From assembly GCA_028284125.1 (NCBI GenBank), contig JANQSI010000018.1:524998-588997 (forward strand): a DNA stretch of 64,000 bases, in the 5' to 3' direction. A model generated the notes under the pieces. The model saw only the letters and a list, made by a program, of their open reading frames with translations, ran no database searches and was not told the origin of the DNA. This DNA is from Cyclobacteriaceae bacterium (lineage in GTDB: Bacteria > Bacteroidota > Bacteroidia > Cytophagales > Cyclobacteriaceae). Of the stretch, positions 53,312 through 61,565 are shown piece by piece; the first letter of the stretch is position 1; every line of letters begins with the position of its first letter. The translations under genes were made by a program, and so were the position numbers.

Positions 53312-54316
53312 TTATTCTTTAAATAGCGGAATAGTCACCGCGAATTTTTCTTCTGTAGATGAAATGGTTGGAGGCTCGCTTCCAAGTAGAATATACCTAT
53401 TTCTAATGTTTTCAAGGCCGATGAGTGAAGATTCTTCTTTCACGTTCTTTGGGTTGACATTGTTGCTGACCTCAATGTTTTCGCCATTCATTTTTATTTC
53501 AATGCGAAGCGGATGACTCTTAGAAATTTCATTGTGCTTGATGGCATTTTCAATCAACATCTGAATAGTGGCCGGAGGCAGAAAATAATCTTTTGTATTC
53601 TCAACTGACACATCTATCGAAAGGTTTTCCCAAAAACGTGTTCTAAGCAAGAATAAATAAGCGTCAATGAACGCCATTTCATCTTGCAAGGAGGTGATTT
53701 TCTCTCCTCTTGATTTCAATAAATAGCGATAGACATAAGAAAGTTGATCAAGAAAATTGCTAGCAACTTTTGGATCTGTTTCGATCAATGTTCCAAGCGC
53801 ATTAAAGCTGTTGAATAAGAAATGTGGATTGATTTGGTTCTTGAGCGCTTCAAATTGAGCTTCTGAGGTTTCTTTTTTGAGTTTTTCTGATTCCAACCTG
53901 CTTTTATGAAGTGCTTGATTGAAAGAAACGATCGCATTGATGCAATGCAAGAACAAATTTATCCTAAATGTGAAGCCGAGAATGATTCTAATGAGTGTAG
54001 AGAATTCGGAGCCTGGGAAAAGCGATACAAGTATGTATGCCGCTGGAATGGAGATTAACCCAACAATGATCAGGCTAATTCCAAATTGGTAGATGAGTTT
54101 TCTTCCGAGAGTTGTTTCTATATTTCTTAAAATGAAAAACTCAAATAATCGGTTTCCTTCCCAGATAAATAGAACGAAGAATATAAGTAAGCCAAGAAAG
54201 GCTATTTCAGTTACGGGAACTGTAACGAGCGTATCTCCTTCTGTGAACTTGATGTTCAAATAAGAGTAGGTCCCAAGGAGGGCGATGAAGAGATATCTGT
54301 ATTTTGTAGAAAACAT
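53312..54316 (-). CDS. LytS-like histidine kinase 2
   Basis: A 334-residue membrane kinase with three or four hydrophobic segments in residues 5-125 and a His_kinase domain: phospho-acceptor His in NQINPHFLFNSFNALG, N-box in MLIENAIKHNEIS. A compact ATPase part ends the protein (SSLIGLENIRNRYILLG). It has no large sensor domain, so the membrane region must do the sensing. Together with the LytTR gene it lies downstream of the fasciclin lipoprotein gene on the same strand, separated by a hairpin. Confidence 0.92.
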   Translation of the reverse strand: MFSTKYRYLFIALLGTYSYLNIKFTEGDTLVTVPVTEIAFLGLLIFFVLFIWEGNRLFEFFILRNIETTLGRKLIYQFGISLIIVGLISIPAAYILVSLFPGSEFSTLIRIILGFTFRINLFLHCINAIVSFNQALHKSRLESEKLKKETSEAQFEALKNQINPHFLFNSFNALGTLIETDPKVASNFLDQLSYVYRYLLKSRGEKITSLQDEMAFIDAYLFLLRTRFWENLSIDVSVENTKDYFLPPATIQMLIENAIKHNEISKSHPLRIEIKMNGENIEVSNNVNPKNVKEESSLIGLENIRNRYILLGSEPPTISSTEEKFAVTIPLFKE

Positions 54317-54328
54317 TTTTCAGAACTA

Positions 54329-54366
54329 ACAAACCCACTCCAGAAAAATTTCCAGAGCAGGTTTGT
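54329..54366 (-). terminator. Long interrupted hairpin after fasciclin gene
   Basis: Arms ACAAACC-CA-CTC-CA-GAAA and TTTC-CA-GAG-CA-GGTTTGT pair with two symmetrical CA/CA bulges and an AA loop. It lies 18 bp after the fasciclin stop codon and 12 bp before the kinase start, so it probably ends or attenuates the upstream transcript. Confidence 0.7.
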
Positions 54367-54384
54367 AAAGAGTCAACGTTAAAA

Positions 54385-56298
54385 TTATGGTAAAATCACT
54401 TGGTCAATCACATGGATTACACCGTTTGTACCAAGGATGTTTGTATCAACAATAGATGCGTCACTAGTGCTTAAAGTAAGTGCACCATCTGTATCTGTAA
54501 TTGTCAAATCTGAGTTCAACGTCCAAGTACCGCCTGCAAGAGGAGTAATGGTCGCATTCATTCCGCCATTCAAAACATTAGGAATGTCGGACGAGAAAAC
54601 GCGAGAGTCAAGAACGTGATATTGAAGTACTGTTGCAATAGTTGATAAATCTGTTGCCAATACAAGGTCAGTAATATCATTGTCACCATCATTGTCCTGA
54701 TCTCCAACAAGATCATACAATGCCTGGAATGCAGCATCAGTCGGTGCAAAAACTGTGAAACTTCCATTCTCATCACTTAGTGCTGTAATCAAGTTTGGTG
54801 CTGTTTCATCATTTTCAACGGCAGTAAGTGCAGCGACTAATTGTCCAAATTCTGCATCTGTTGAAGCCATAGAAGCATCTACTGCAATTTGTACAACATC
54901 ATCAGAAGCTGGCTCCAATGTACGGTTGATAAGATGAACAACACCATTACCATAATCAAGGTCAGTTGTTGTTACCTGAGAGTTACCGTTTATAAACACT
55001 CCATCAGTGTTAATGCTTAGATAGAAATCACCACCCAGTGTTGTTACTGCACTTCCGGTAGCAGGTAGCCCAGCTTCCATTACTTTGCTTCCCAACACGT
55101 GATAAAGAAGAATTGGCTCTAGATCCGCTTTAGTCAAGCCTTCCAAAGATGTAATTCCGATTTCTTCAAACGCATCGTTATCTGGTGCGAAAACTGTAAG
55201 ACTAGCAGATTCATCTGTAAGTGTAGTCAACAATTCTGCAGTAACGACAGCTTCTGTCAAAATGGTAAAATTCTTGCTGAAATAGGCAGGTTGAACTACC
55301 GTGTTAAGAATACTTACTTCCAATTCAGGAACAAGAACAGCGTCTATGATATGAACCACACCATTTGCAGTGACAACATCTGCAGTAGTTACATTCGATG
55401 AGTTAATTGTTACTGCAGATCCGGCAACTCCAACCGTAATATCATCTCCTAAAACTGTTGCAGCTGTTGCTCCATTGCTAAGACCTGAAGAAAGTAATTC
55501 AGCACCTGATACTACGTGGTACTCAAGAATTCTTCTCAATACGCTTTCAGGAACATCATCAATGCTAGTTTGTCCGATGGCAGCAAGTAGGTTTGTAAAT
55601 GCCTCGTTTGTTGGTGCAAACACGGTGAAGCTACCATTTTGATTGGCCAATGTTTCAACCAAATCATCAAACTTAGTAAGCGCTGAAACTAAAGAAGATA
55701 AATCAGAAGTTGCTGCAGCAATGTCAACGATATCTTGTGCTATAACTTCTACTCCGGAAGGAACAAGTACCGCGTCCACAATGTGAATGATTCCATTAAC
55801 CGCTTCAATATCAGCAGTAGAAACAGTAGCATTATCAATGCTGATTGTTGAACCTGAAATGCTCACTGTGACAGAACTTCCTTGAACAGTCGCTGCTGTA
55901 GCACCATCAGATAGATCTGTTGATAGCAATGCTGATCCAGAAATCACATGGTACTCAAGAACTGTTCTCAAGTCATCATCAGCGATATCATCCAGGCTAG
56001 AAGCATCAAGCGCCGTTAGAAGAGCAGAAAATGCTGCATCAGTCGGAGCAAAAACAGTGAAAGTTCCATTTTCATCTGTAAGCGTAGCTACTAGATCTGG
56101 AAACTTCGAAAGCACCGTTACCAAAGTGGTAAGGTTATCTGTAGCACCGGCAATATCTACTATACTATCAGTGACTACCATTTCCGCACTATCATCGTCT
56201 CCACAACTAGAAAGGAAGACAAGTGATAGGAAACTCACCAAACCAATTATTAGTTTGGTTCCGTTAAAAATTTTAAGTGATCGATTTTTCATCATCAT
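54385..56298 (-). CDS. Lipoprotein with four fasciclin (FAS1) domains
   Basis: A 637-residue lipoprotein with lipobox LVFLSSC followed by four FAS1 domains (about residues 42-180, 190-325, 330-465, 470-637). Each shows the FAS1 boxes, for example LTDENGTFTVFAPTDAAFSAL ... LEYHVISGSALLSTDL ... VNGIIHIVDAVLVP. FAS1 domains mediate adhesion to proteins or polysaccharides. It should sit on the cell surface (acidic DDDSAE after the Cys is compatible with surface export in Bacteroidota). Domains 1 and 2 are most alike, suggesting duplication. Confidence 0.93.
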   Translation of the reverse strand: MMMKNRSLKIFNGTKLIIGLVSFLSLVFLSSCGDDDSAEMVVTDSIVDIAGATDNLTTLVTVLSKFPDLVATLTDENGTFTVFAPTDAAFSALLTALDASSLDDIADDDLRTVLEYHVISGSALLSTDLSDGATAATVQGSSVTVSISGSTISIDNATVSTADIEAVNGIIHIVDAVLVPSGVEVIAQDIVDIAAATSDLSSLVSALTKFDDLVETLANQNGSFTVFAPTNEAFTNLLAAIGQTSIDDVPESVLRRILEYHVVSGAELLSSGLSNGATAATVLGDDITVGVAGSAVTINSSNVTTADVVTANGVVHIIDAVLVPELEVSILNTVVQPAYFSKNFTILTEAVVTAELLTTLTDESASLTVFAPDNDAFEEIGITSLEGLTKADLEPILLYHVLGSKVMEAGLPATGSAVTTLGGDFYLSINTDGVFINGNSQVTTTDLDYGNGVVHLINRTLEPASDDVVQIAVDASMASTDAEFGQLVAALTAVENDETAPNLITALSDENGSFTVFAPTDAAFQALYDLVGDQDNDGDNDITDLVLATDLSTIATVLQYHVLDSRVFSSDIPNVLNGGMNATITPLAGGTWTLNSDLTITDTDGALTLSTSDASIVDTNILGTNGVIHVIDQVILP

Positions 56299-56538
56299 TA
56301 ATTGTTTGGGGCATCAACCTCACTGAGGATGAAAATGTGAGTAAGCAAAATCCAGTTTTGCTGAAATAGCAGACTGAACCATCTAAATTCCAGACTGAAC
56401 TGAAAAATGTTTAAAGATTGATGGGGTTTGGCTCAACAAAAAATTGAGTCGTTTTGAAGGGATTATTTCTCTTTTGACCCAAGAAGTTGAGTGCCCAAAA
56501 AAAGTGAACGATGATGTATGAGATGATCTTTTGAGACC

Positions 56539-57627
56539 TTACCTCTTAATCAAGGTTAGTTTTCGACTTTCTTCTGGATTTTGTAGCACCAGCAAATACA
56601 TTCCGGCTCCTTGTCTTGATAGCGCTGTATTAACCACTTGTTCCATGGAGCTAAGCGAACCAGTTGATTTCACCAGAGATTTTCCATTTGCGTTGGTCAA
56701 AATAACGGAGTATTCGTCATTGCCGGAGGAAAGAAAACTAACGCGCTCCGAAAATGGATTTGGATAAACCTTAATGTCCAGGATATCATTGACCTGAACA
56801 TAAATGGTAGGACTGTATTCAAATGCACCATCGTAATCCACTTGATGTAATCGATAATAACAATTGATTGGAGAGGTGTCAGAGAAGTTATAGGAGATTT
56901 CTTCATCTGAATTACCTGCTCCTTGAACAAATCCAATTGACTCGAAATCTAATCCGTTGGTGCTTTTCTCGACCCAAAAACCTTGATTGTTTATTTCTGT
57001 AGCTGTGGTCCAAGCTAAGTCTATTTGATTTCCCGATACAAACCCTTCAAAGCGAGTCAATTCCACAGGTAGTGGCGTATCACAAGATGTACAATCACAA
57101 GTACCACCACTGCAGCTCATATCACTTGAGCCACCATTGTTTTCGTTAATTGTTCCACCATACGAAATTGCACCTGTTCCGGTCAATTCACTACTTCCGC
57201 TGTTTACATTGATGGTTCCGGAATTGACTGTTAAGGTTCCATCTATAATTAAACCTCCGTTAGCAGTTCCGCTAGGCCTACCGATGTTAATGTCTCCGCC
57301 AACATTCATTATCACTGTGCCTCCGGTTCGAACCACTAAAGCACCATCATTTGTTGCTGCAAAATTTCCTGAAGTAGTGATTGTGAGTGTCGCTCCATTT
57401 TCTACAAAAACCGTATCTCCATCAATTCGCCACCTTCCGTAGTTAACTGTTAAAGAAGCTCCACTTTGAAGTGTAATCTTTTCGCTTGTGATGTTCAGAC
57501 CACCTGCGGTGAATGAACATGTATTGGATGAAGTATCATCTGCGCCATCCACTGGACTCGTAATATCACATTGTGCTAATGAATGGTAAGCAGAGATCAG
57601 TATAAGTAGGGTGACAATTGCTTTCAT
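56539..57627 (-). CDS. Secreted T9SS cargo protein
   Basis: About 362 residues from the ATG at 57627. Signal peptide (IVTLLILISAYHSLAQ), then a repetitive strand-rich region (residues 30-180: VENGATLTITTSGNFAA, GGTVIMNVGGDINIG) like a beta-solenoid, a Cys-rich bridge (CSGGTCDCTSC), a fibronectin-like LPVELTRFEGFVSGNQIDLAWTTATEINNQGF domain common in T9SS cargo, and a C-terminal sorting signal (VYPNPFSERVSF ... GMYLLVLQNPEESRKLTLIKR). The start at 57627 begins a standard signal peptide; the TTG at 57648 is less likely. No enzymatic motif. Confidence 0.88.
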   Translation of the reverse strand: MKAIVTLLILISAYHSLAQCDITSPVDGADDTSSNTCSFTAGGLNITSEKITLQSGASLTVNYGRWRIDGDTVFVENGATLTITTSGNFAATNDGALVVRTGGTVIMNVGGDINIGRPSGTANGGLIIDGTLTVNSGTINVNSGSSELTGTGAISYGGTINENNGGSSDMSCSGGTCDCTSCDTPLPVELTRFEGFVSGNQIDLAWTTATEINNQGFWVEKSTNGLDFESIGFVQGAGNSDEEISYNFSDTSPINCYYRLHQVDYDGAFEYSPTIYVQVNDILDIKVYPNPFSERVSFLSSGNDEYSVILTNANGKSLVKSTGSLSSMEQVVNTALSRQGAGMYLLVLQNPEESRKLTLIKR

Positions 57628-57883
57628 TTGGTAAGTATTACGAAGCAATAGTATGTAACCGTTTGACTATTAATAAATTATTACGATGAACGTAAATGAA
57701 TACTTGATAAATCTTGGCTTGTTATCGATATTGATCTTTTGGGTATTACTCGTAGAATCCCAGTATTCGATGTAGAAGATATGAGGTATTGTGAAAGTTA
57801 TTTAGGAGTATTTACATCCTTTCTTAGATTTAATGCTACAAGTATGACTGGGGTAGTAAAGTTGAACTATTAGCAAAAACTTA

Positions 57884-59287
57884 ATGAATTTAAAAGAAAC
57901 CAAAGTCCATCTGGATCAAACGTGGGAAGTGTTAGAAAGAGCAGTCGGGGGGTCTGATAAAAGTCCTATTTTGAGATCAAATGATCCGGACTTTATAAAG
58001 AAAGCGCTTCAAACAGATTTTCCATCAATGGAAGATTCATTTGAGAAAGTTCTGAATGAGTTTGAATCTCAGATTCTACCATTTCTCAACTTGAACACGG
58101 ATACCAGGTTTGGAGCTTATATCACTGGAAGTGGCAACAAAATCTCTGCATTGGCGGAGTTTGTTAAGGCATTTTTCAATCAAAACGGACTTAAATGGAA
58201 CAACTCTCCGATTGCTTCGGAGCTTGAACAATTAGTCATTCAATGGATTGCTGAGTTTGTTCAATTACCGGAATTCAACAAAGGAATTCTAACCTCCGGC
58301 GGGTCCATGTCGAATTTGATGGGAATACATTTTGCATTGGCTTCAAGGTTTCCCAATAGAGAAATGAATGGATTTTATGGAGAGAAACCTTTCATCATTT
58401 ACTGTTCCAATCAAACACATTCCAGTGTGGATCGTGCGATGGTGTTTTTGGGGCTAGGCCGAAGTTATCTAAGAAAAATTGACGTCAATGATCAATTCGA
58501 AATCAAAACCGATAAGCTTAAAGAGGCAATTCGAAAAGACATTTCAGATGGATTACAGCCCTTAATGATTATTGGAAATGCCGGAACAACAAACACAGGA
58601 AGCATAGACGATCTCCAGACCTTAGCAGAAATAGCCAAGGAGTTCAATCTCTGGTATCATGTGGATGGTGCCTATGGACTTCCTGCAAAAAGACTTGCTC
58701 ATTTAAAAACCGAATTCTCTGGGATCGAACATGCGGATTCAATCATTATCAACCCACACAAATGGATGTATGTGACTTTTGAAGCCAGTTGTGTTTTACT
58801 TAAAGAAATACCACAAGCCATTCATTTTTCTCCGGATTATCTCTTCACGGAAGATCCTGGCTTACGATGGGAATCTTCTGAGCATACCATAGAGCTATCC
58901 AAAGAATTCAGAGCTTTGAAGATTTGGTTTACAATGAAATATTATGGTGCCAAGCAACTCACAGATTTCGTTGAGCTCGACATTGAAATGATCAATTATT
59001 TGGCTGAACTATTGGAAAACGAGGAAAACGTAGTAGTTGAGCCGCATCATCCGCTCTCTATTCTTTGTTTCCGGTGGTCAGATCCAAATTTGAGTGAAGA
59101 AGAAAATGAATCGATTAATATTGCTGCAGTGAGATCCATAGAAACCAGAGGCAACATTTTTATTACCGGAACAAAACTCCATGGAAAGACTTATTTGAGA
59201 GTTTATTATGGAAATCCTGAGCGAACCAAGCAAGATGTTGAGTTTATGGTAGAAGAAATAAACACTGTGTTTGCTAAGCTTATCTGA
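57884..59287 (+). CDS. PLP-dependent group II decarboxylase
   Basis: A 467-residue protein of the pyridoxal-phosphate decarboxylase family that includes aromatic L-amino-acid, glutamate and diaminobutyrate decarboxylases. Marks are LTSGGSMSNLMGI, QTHSSVDRAMVFLG, the PLP-holding Asp in HVDGAYGLPAKR, and the Schiff-base Lys293 in NPHKWMYVTF. Substrate cannot be told. A -7-like TAAAGTTG (one mismatch) lies about 25 bp upstream. Neighbours give no pathway hint. Confidence 0.88.
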   Translation: MNLKETKVHLDQTWEVLERAVGGSDKSPILRSNDPDFIKKALQTDFPSMEDSFEKVLNEFESQILPFLNLNTDTRFGAYITGSGNKISALAEFVKAFFNQNGLKWNNSPIASELEQLVIQWIAEFVQLPEFNKGILTSGGSMSNLMGIHFALASRFPNREMNGFYGEKPFIIYCSNQTHSSVDRAMVFLGLGRSYLRKIDVNDQFEIKTDKLKEAIRKDISDGLQPLMIIGNAGTTNTGSIDDLQTLAEIAKEFNLWYHVDGAYGLPAKRLAHLKTEFSGIEHADSIIINPHKWMYVTFEASCVLLKEIPQAIHFSPDYLFTEDPGLRWESSEHTIELSKEFRALKIWFTMKYYGAKQLTDFVELDIEMINYLAELLENEENVVVEPHHPLSILCFRWSDPNLSEEENESINIAAVRSIETRGNIFITGTKLHGKTYLRVYYGNPERTKQDVEFMVEEINTVFAKLI

Positions 59288-59347
59288 TTTTAATTATCTC
59301 GTCATTAATTTCTTTTTCAAAGAAAACTATTCCCGTTTTATGTAGTT

Positions 59348-59355
59348 TAAGTTTG
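59348..59355 (+). promoter_or_regulatory. Bacteroidota -7 box for STAS-like gene
   Basis: TAAGTTTG; expected start near 59362, ATG at 59381. Confidence 0.6.
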
Positions 59356-59380
59356 TGGTCACACCACAGATTTACCGCTA

Positions 59381-59758
59381 ATGACAACAGAAGAGCCACT
59401 AAAAAAAGTTGTTGAAATCAAATGGGTTCAACAAGCCAATAAATCACTGTTAAAATTTGAATTCTTAGGACCGCTTGACGAGAACCAAGCCAATGACGCA
59501 ATAGACACTTGGAGAAAAGAGTTTGAAAAGGTTGGGAATAGTGAAAAAGTGGACTTGATATGGAATTGTCTGGCAATGGAAAGGTATAGTGCGAAATCTG
59601 CTGGACTTTGGAAAGATGCAATGGCTGAATTTAAGGAGAAAATCGACACCATTTGGCTTGTGACAACTAACACCTTCATTAAGATGGGAGCAAAAACAAT
59701 TACGTTCCTATTACCAGTTAATTTGAGAGTTATTAGCTCCGAACAACTCATTAAATAA
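59381..59758 (+). CDS. STAS-like (SpoIIAA-type) small protein
   Basis: A 125-residue cytoplasmic protein with alternating strands and helices: LLKFEFLGPLDENQANDAIDTWRKEF, KVDLIWNCLAMERYSAKSAGLWKDAMAEF, DTIWLVTTNTFIKMGAKTITFLL. This layout is that of SpoIIAA/STAS-like domains; the Ser phosphorylation site of true anti-anti-sigma factors is not evident. Its own promoter is present; function unknown. Confidence 0.72.
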   Translation: MTTEEPLKKVVEIKWVQQANKSLLKFEFLGPLDENQANDAIDTWRKEFEKVGNSEKVDLIWNCLAMERYSAKSAGLWKDAMAEFKEKIDTIWLVTTNTFIKMGAKTITFLLPVNLRVISSEQLIK

Positions 59759-59816
59759 GAATTTCAGGTGGTTTTGAAAAAAAAATCAACCAAACGGGTA
59801 ACATATAATTCCTTTC

Positions 59817-59834
59817 ATCGTAATATTGCAATAT
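59817..59834. promoter_or_regulatory. ArsR operator 1
   Basis: ATCGTAATATTGCAATAT, an imperfect dyad (ATYGYAATATTRCRAT) overlapping the arsR start codon at 59833. Confidence 0.6.
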
Positions 59835-60162
59835 GGGAATAACAAAGTCAAATTTATTTACTGAAGAACAAAATGAATTAGCGTTGCTTGCTAAGGCATT
59901 TGCTCATCCCGCACGAATTGCAATTCTGGAATATCTACTAAAAGCGAATCAGTGTATCAATAGCGATCTAGTGAATGAATTGGGTTTGGCTCAAGCTACG
60001 ATTTCTCAACACCTAAAAGAATTAAAACAAATTGGATTGATTCAGGGAACCGTTGAAGGAACCTCAATGTGCTATTGCATCAATACTGAAGTATGGAATG
60101 TGGTAAAAGAACGAATGGAAAAACTCTTTGACAAACATGATCCAGCAGCTGGTTGTTGTTGA
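59833..60162 (+). CDS. arsR: ArsR-family metalloregulator
   Basis: A 109-residue winged-helix repressor: LAKAFAHPARIAILEYLL, recognition helix LVNELGLAQATISQHLKELKQIGLI and the wing GTVEGTSMCYCIN. It ends in AAGCC; C-terminal cysteine pairs bind As(III) in some ArsR groups. The classic ELCVCDL metal box in the recognition helix is absent, so sensing would rely on the terminal and other cysteines. Autoregulation is likely, as an operator overlaps its own start; a second copy precedes the next gene. Confidence 0.9.
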   Translation: MGITKSNLFTEEQNELALLAKAFAHPARIAILEYLLKANQCINSDLVNELGLAQATISQHLKELKQIGLIQGTVEGTSMCYCINTEVWNVVKERMEKLFDKHDPAAGCC

Positions 60163-60180
60163 ATTTTTTTGAATTGAATC

Positions 60181-60198
60181 ATCGTAATATAGCAATAA
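60181..60198. promoter_or_regulatory. ArsR operator 2
   Basis: ATCGTAATATAGCAATAA, 15 of 17 bases equal to operator 1, between arsR and the arsI-like gene. Suggests a second, separately regulated promoter. Confidence 0.55.
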
Positions 60199-60237
60199 AC
60201 AAATTAATATATATTTTTAATCATTAATTGTACTAAA

Positions 60238-60708
60238 ATGGAACAGAAAACAATATTTCCTAGAACTCATATTTCACTCTACGTGAAATCCATTGAGGAA
60301 ACAGTCAATTTTTACAGCAAATTTTTCAATACATCAGCTGCTAAGGTAGAAGCTGGCTATGCAAAATTTGAACTGGACGCACCGGCTTTAACTATTTCAT
60401 TTGTTGAAAGTGAAAAAGTTCCAAAACCGCCGCATTTTGGGCATTTTGGCATTCAGGTAAAAACAAAAGAAGAGCTCAATGAAAAATTGAACCTAGCCAG
60501 AGGTCAGAAAATTGTTGAGCTCGAAGAAATGGAAACGGCTTGTTGTTATGCAATCCAGGATAAATTTTGGGTAGCAGATCCAGATGGATATGAATGGGAA
60601 GTTTACCATTTCATTTCAGATGATGACAGGATGGGAAGCAAAGGGGACTCCAACGAAGAAGTTTGCTGTTCGCCCACAGATAAAAAAGAAGCAGCTGCCT
60701 GCTGCTAA
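60238..60708 (+). CDS. arsI: ArsI/CadI-family metalloenzyme (VOC fold)
   Basis: A 156-residue vicinal-oxygen-chelate protein. ArsI lyases cleave the C-As bond of trivalent organoarsenicals with Fe(II). Visible: metal-ligand candidates His11, His69 (FGHFGIQV) and Glu121 (YEWEVYHF), and the substrate-thiol pair Cys102-Cys103 in ETACCYAIQDKFWVADPDG, matching the ArsI signature. A Cys-rich tail (VCCSPTDKKEAAACC) is an extra arsenic- or metal-binding candidate. Lies between arsR and an arsenate reductase-like gene. Confidence 0.87.
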   Translation: MEQKTIFPRTHISLYVKSIEETVNFYSKFFNTSAAKVEAGYAKFELDAPALTISFVESEKVPKPPHFGHFGIQVKTKEELNEKLNLARGQKIVELEEMETACCYAIQDKFWVADPDGYEWEVYHFISDDDRMGSKGDSNEEVCCSPTDKKEAAACC

Positions 60709-60726
60709 TCCTTAACACAAAGACTG

Positions 60727-60769
60727 CAAAGAATTCATGAAGCGACCTGTGTCCTTTATGAAATCTTTG
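60727..60769. repeat. Hairpin with CTTTGTGTCC-type repeat
   Basis: A 16-nt arm (60727-60742) pairs with 60754-60769 in 15 of 16 positions (one G-T), loop 11 nt. It contains repeated GTGTCCTTT units. Resembles small extragenic repeats scattered in Bacteroidota genomes; it fills the arsI-arsC gap. Confidence 0.5.
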
Positions 60770-60795
60770 TGTCCTTTGTTAGCCAATTTGCAACT

Positions 60796-61395
60796 ATGAA
60801 ATTCAATCCGGAACTTGAACGATACATCGATTCTCTTCAAGAGGATATAGACTCGATCGCTGAAACAAGAAAGGAAGTACTTCTTTCTGTTGCGGATTAC
60901 ATTAAAAATTCATCCAATCCGAAGCTTAACTTCATTTGCACGCATAATTCAAGGAGAAGTCACCTAAGTCAAATTTGGGCTTCAGTTGCTGCTCATCAAT
61001 TCGGTGTTCAAGTCAAAACCTTTTCCGGAGGCACCGAGGCGACCGCATTTCATCCGAATGCAATCAAAGCATTGGAAAGAGCTGGATTTGAGATTAAAAA
61101 TCCAGGTGGGAAGAATCCGCATTATGAGGTTTTTTTCTCTGAAAATGCAGATCCAATGATTTGCTTTTCAAAAAAATTCGATGATGAAGTGAACCCACAA
61201 ACGGACTTTGCGGCAATCATGACCTGTTCAGAGGCGGACCAAGAATGTCCAGTTGTTTTTGGCGCATCAGCTCGAATTAAACTTTTATATGAAGACCCCA
61301 AAATAGCTGATGGAACAGCAGAGGAAGAAGAAAAATACAATGAGCGAACCCGCCAAATCGCTAGCGAAATGTTCTTTGCTTTTTCCAATGTATGA
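60796..61395 (+). CDS. Arsenate reductase-like LMW phosphatase
   Basis: About 199 residues from the ATG at 60796. The active-site loop is FICTHNSRRSHLSQIW (CX5R), followed by FSGGTEATAFHPNAIKAL, as in thioredoxin-type ArsC proteins. The downstream Cys residues in IMTCSEADQECP fit the redox relay of such reductases. It would turn arsenate into arsenite; yet no arsenite exporter (Acr3/ArsB) follows, only a repeat element and NDH-2. Confidence 0.88.
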   Translation: MKFNPELERYIDSLQEDIDSIAETRKEVLLSVADYIKNSSNPKLNFICTHNSRRSHLSQIWASVAAHQFGVQVKTFSGGTEATAFHPNAIKALERAGFEIKNPGGKNPHYEVFFSENADPMICFSKKFDDEVNPQTDFAAIMTCSEADQECPVVFGASARIKLLYEDPKIADGTAEEEEKYNERTRQIASEMFFAFSNV

Positions 61396-61410
61396 AATGT
61401 CCTCGAATTT

Positions 61411-61476
61411 GTCATGCTGAATTTATTTCAGCATATTCCTAAATGCTCGAAGATTCTGAAACAAGTTCAGAATGAC
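61411..61476. repeat. REP-like palindromic extragenic element
   Basis: GTCATGCTGAATTTATTTCAGCAT (written as two halves: GTCATGCTGAAT and TTATTTCAGCAT) at 61411-61434 and its inverted relative at 61453-61476 agree at 20 of 24 bases. Each arm also holds a small CTGAA/TTCAG dyad. The layout and wording match extragenic palindromes common in Bacteroidota. Lies 16 bp behind the arsC-like stop. Confidence 0.75.
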
Positions 61477-61547
61477 CAGATCGGCTTAAAAATCGCGAGG
61501 TAGTCAGAAGGATAAAAAGATTCCATTTAGAAGAATCTTATACTCCA

Positions 61548-61555
61548 TAACTTTG
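61548..61555 (+). promoter_or_regulatory. Bacteroidota -7 box for ndh
   Basis: TAACTTTG; expected start near 61562, only a few bases before the ATG at 61566. Confidence 0.55.
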
Positions 61556-61565
61556 TTCTAACCGC

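Noticed and set aside
57686-57775. 29-codon hydrophobic ORF (MNVNEYLINLGLLSILIFW...) in the 57.7-57.9 kb gap.
   Set aside because: Too short, with no promoter match or known family; hydrophobic short ORFs arise easily in AT-rich DNA.
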